Positions 4,955 to 6,972 of a DNA stretch of 6,972 nucleotides are shown here, one piece after another (position 1 is the first letter of the stretch; every line of letters begins with the position of its first letter). The position numbers and the translations under genes were made by a program. This DNA is from Sulfurimonas sp. GTDB lineage: Bacteria > Campylobacterota > Campylobacteria > Campylobacterales > Sulfurimonadaceae. A model generated the notes under the pieces. That model ran no database searches. It saw only the letters and a list, made by a program, of their open reading frames with translations, and was not told the DNA's origin. The stretch is taken from positions 1 through 6,972 of the forward strand of contig JALTUB010000108.1 of assembly GCA_027047745.1 (NCBI GenBank), read 5' to 3'.

Positions 4955-6390
4955 ATCGCACCTCCTGCATGAAAATATGTGCTAAAAGCTTGATTTATCG
5001 CTTCAAATAGAGAGGATGGAAAGATACCAAAAAAGATGATAAGTAGCGTAAAAATTGCAAGTGCAAAAAACTCAACTCTGTTCATGCTAAAATCAGTTGT
5101 ATTTACTTTAGCACTTATCTCACCATAAATCACACGACGAAATGTCCAGATAAGATAAGAAGCTGAGAGAAGTGAGCCAATAAGTATAACGACTATCCAA
5201 GCACCAAAACTATTGATAGAACTTATCAAGATAGAAATCTCTCCTATAAATCCCATAGTCCCTGGAAGTCCCAATGCTCCAAGTCCAGCGAGAACAAAAA
5301 TAGCCGAGAGATAAGGAGCTTTTTGCATAATGCCACCCATATCTTTCATCTCCCATGAGTGGAGTTTTTGATGGAAAAATCCAGCGATTAAAAAGAGTGG
5401 TGAGATGATAAGTGCATGCCCTATCATCTCATACAAAGCAGCACTCAAAGAGTCAAAACTCAGCGCTGACATAGCGATGGCAATAAGACCCATGTGCGAA
5501 ATAGAACTATAAGCTACCATCTTTTTAATATGCGTTTCATACAGAGCCATAAACCCTGCAAAAAGAAGTGTTATAAGTCCTAAAGTTAAAAGAATCCAAG
5601 CGTATTTATGAGAAGCTTCAGGAAGCAGGAGAAGTACGAGTCTTATCATACCATACGCTCCCATTTTAAGTAAAACTCCTGCAAGAAGTGCAGAGACTGG
5701 GGCAGGTGCTTGTACATGTGCATCTGGTAACCAAGTGTGAAAAGGAAAGAGTGGCATCTTGACTGCAAAACCTATAAAAAGTAAAAAGTAGATGAGTATA
5801 GGTGTGCTTAACATTGACTCTTTTATAAGTGTCATATCAAAAGTACCACTCTGTTTATACATCAAAAAGAAAGCAAGTAAAATCAGCATGGAAGCTACAT
5901 GGGTATATAAAAAGAACTTAATAGCCGCATAAACGCGACCCTCAGCTCCCCAAACACCCACAAGAAAAAGCATCGGTATAAGTGTTAGTTCCCAAAATAT
6001 GAAAAACCATAAAAGATTGGTGGACATAAAAACACCAAAAATCGCACCACTAAAAAAGATAAGCAGTGAAAAATACGCAGCTGGTTTTTTTTCTAAGCTC
6101 CATGAGGAGAGTGTTACTAAGATAAGTAATATAGAAGTGAGTAAAAGCATAATAACACTGAGTCTATCTACTTGTAAAGTAAGCACAAAATCAAATTTTG
6201 TGACTTCTAAATATTTTCCAAGAAGTAGATAGCCATGTTCTGGCAAAGAGTTATAAAGCGATATTGTTTTTGAAAACATATAGATGAACAGAGCTAAGGT
6301 GATATACTTTGTTCCACCAAGATTACGAGTTGGAAGATATATTAGCAAAGAACCAAAGAGTGGTAAAAATATTAAAAGTTCATAACTCAT
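4951..6390 (-). CDS. nuoM: NADH-quinone oxidoreductase (complex I) subunit M
   Basis: NuoM is the middle antiporter-like subunit of the complex I membrane arm and forms one of its proton channels. The 479 residues are largely transmembrane helices, slightly shorter than E. coli NuoM (509). Key residues visible are Glu134 in FFIFWELTLIPM (helix-5 glutamate), Lys211 in FAVKMPLFPFHTWLPDAH (helix-7 lysine, with the following HTWLPDAH), the intact broken-helix motif QAPAPVSALLAG at 227-238, Lys242 in LLKMGAYG, YSSISHMG at 294-301, His325 in MIGHAL, and Glu384 in GFIGEIS. Glutamate rather than lysine at this last site is characteristic of NuoM and separates it from NuoN and NuoL. The ATG at 6390 overlaps the nuoL stop (ATGA) and has AGGAAG 6 bases upstream. 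The TGA stop overlaps the nuoN start. Translation along nuoL-nuoM-nuoN is therefore probably coupled. Confidence 0.96.
   Translation of the reverse strand: MSYELLIFLPLFGSLLIYLPTRNLGGTKYITLALFIYMFSKTISLYNSLPEHGYLLLGKYLEVTKFDFVLTLQVDRLSVIMLLLTSILLILVTLSSWSLEKKPAAYFSLLIFFSGAIFGVFMSTNLLWFFIFWELTLIPMLFLVGVWGAEGRVYAAIKFFLYTHVASMLILLAFFLMYKQSGTFDMTLIKESMLSTPILIYFLLFIGFAVKMPLFPFHTWLPDAHVQAPAPVSALLAGVLLKMGAYGMIRLVLLLLPEASHKYAWILLTLGLITLLFAGFMALYETHIKKMVAYSSISHMGLIAIAMSALSFDSLSAALYEMIGHALIISPLFLIAGFFHQKLHSWEMKDMGGIMQKAPYLSAIFVLAGLGALGLPGTMGFIGEISILISSINSFGAWIVVILIGSLLSASYLIWTFRRVIYGEISAKVNTTDFSMNRVEFFALAIFTLLIIFFGIFPSSLFEAINQAFSTYFHAGGAI
4961..4966 (-). promoter_or_regulatory. Strong ribosome binding site fixing the TTG start of nuoN
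   Basis: The minus strand reads AGGAGG here, a full Shine-Dalgarno match, 6 bases before the TTG at 4954 and within the last codons of nuoM. It is the best such site in the window and supports the non-ATG start and coupling to nuoM translation. Confidence 0.7.
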
Positions 6391-6972
6391 ACAACACTTC
6401 CTATAAATAAAATAATCAAGATACTAAATATACCTATAAGCATTATTCCTGCTTGATTTGATACTTTTGAAGTTGTAGTTTTTGAGAATAGATTAAATAT
6501 AAATTGACTAACATTTAACATTTTGTTTATAGCACCATCAATGATATTTGTATCTACCCAGTTAATAGTTTTTGACATAGAATTGATAACTACAACTTTA
6601 ACAAACCAAGTAATCATCTGCTCTATAAAATAACCATTAAATAAAACTTTGTGTATCGCTTTCATAAAGGGTTGTGCAGAGAGTTTATCTCGCAAATCTG
6701 GTCGGCTTTTATAAAACTTATAAACGATAAATGCCACTATAAAAATAGCACCTAAAAGAGTAGGAAGAAGATATTCTGCTTGAACCTCCTCTACTTCTTT
6801 GCCTGTAATATAAGCACTTAACTCTTTTTGATAAAAACCTAATAAAAGTGTAGCAAATGCCATAATGCCTAAAGGAAGTGAAATCCAAAACTTTGAGGGT
6901 GTTGTGATAGCTTCGTTTAGCTCAATATCTCGTGGTTTACCTGCAAAGATAAGTAACCAAACTCGAAAGATA
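6387..6972 (-). CDS. nuoL: NADH-quinone oxidoreductase (complex I) subunit L, C-terminal part (partial)
   Basis: The frame is open from the right edge to TGA at 6389-6387, giving 194 C-terminal residues of the distal proton-pumping subunit; roughly two thirds of a usual NuoL (about 610 residues) lies outside. A Met codon at 6863 is internal: the 36 codons before it read as NuoL (FRVWLLIFAGKPRDIE, like the family's FRxxFLTFxGxPR). After two membrane segments (about window residues 34-48 and 67-86) comes LFNGYFIEQMI at 110-120, matching the family's (N)xYYxDExY block. Then follows a long amphipathic stretch containing WVDTNIIDGAINKM, which corresponds to the lateral helix HL lying along the membrane arm and bracing NuoM and NuoN. 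The last membrane helix is at about 174-192 (IMLIGIFSILIILFI). The stop overlaps the nuoM ATG by 4 bases. Position and sequence order both support nuoL. Confidence 0.93.
   Translation of the reverse strand, partial: IFRVWLLIFAGKPRDIELNEAITTPSKFWISLPLGIMAFATLLLGFYQKELSAYITGKEVEEVQAEYLLPTLLGAIFIVAFIVYKFYKSRPDLRDKLSAQPFMKAIHKVLFNGYFIEQMITWFVKVVVINSMSKTINWVDTNIIDGAINKMLNVSQFIFNLFSKTTTSKVSNQAGIMLIGIFSILIILFIGSVV

Noticed and set aside
5999..6232. Open frame on the plus strand inside nuoM
   Set aside because: Antisense shadow of nuoM, low-complexity Lys/Ser-rich product.
6387..6863. A separate 158-residue gene starting at the ATG at 6863
   Set aside because: The frame continues to the right edge with residues that read as NuoL, so the Met is internal.

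Overview
The window is AT-rich, with short intergenic gaps, T/A-rich leaders and TATAAT-type -10 boxes that mostly lack an obvious -35. Together with the gene content (a low-GC nuo operon ending nuoL-nuoM-nuoN, small periplasmic proteins with short signal peptides, and a rhodanese), this suggests a member of the Campylobacterota (Epsilonproteobacteria), perhaps a Sulfurimonas/Sulfurovum/Arcobacter-type organism. The genus is a guess from style and content; no search was run.

Layout from left to right. Positions 1-498 (+) hold the last 165 codons of a type I restriction endonuclease R subunit (hsdR), cut by the window edge. It converges on a DUF445 membrane protein (564-1271, -) that begins at TTG and has a hairpin over its stop codon. 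Diverging from that is a 157-residue protein of unknown function (1353-1826, +), followed by a secreted LolA-like 'outer membrane lipoprotein-sorting' protein (1882-2805, +) with its own extended -10 box. A periplasmic single-domain rhodanese (2821-3219, -) converges on it, with both stop codons inside one AT-rich dyad. The rhodanese diverges from a small charged helical protein (3276-3647, +), and the two promoters appear to share one palindromic -10 box, TATAATTATA. From 3644 to the right edge, the minus strand carries the distal end of the complex I operon: nuoN, nuoM and the C-terminal third of nuoL, with 4-bp start/stop overlaps.

How the genes work together: NuoL, NuoM and NuoN are the three antiporter-like proton-pumping subunits of respiratory complex I and are clearly one translationally coupled unit. 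The other genes are single units with alternating orientation and no clear joint pathway. The LolA-like protein and the rhodanese both act outside the cytoplasm, and DUF445 is in the membrane. The hsdR end marks the edge of an accessory (restriction-modification) locus beside housekeeping genes. I found no RNA gene, CRISPR array, insertion sequence or convincing new multi-gene system. The most interesting points are the unusual NuoN sequence at its broken helix, the shared palindromic promoter, the two kinds of convergent gene ends, and the unidentified 157-residue protein. No stretch over 100 bases lacks a gene.
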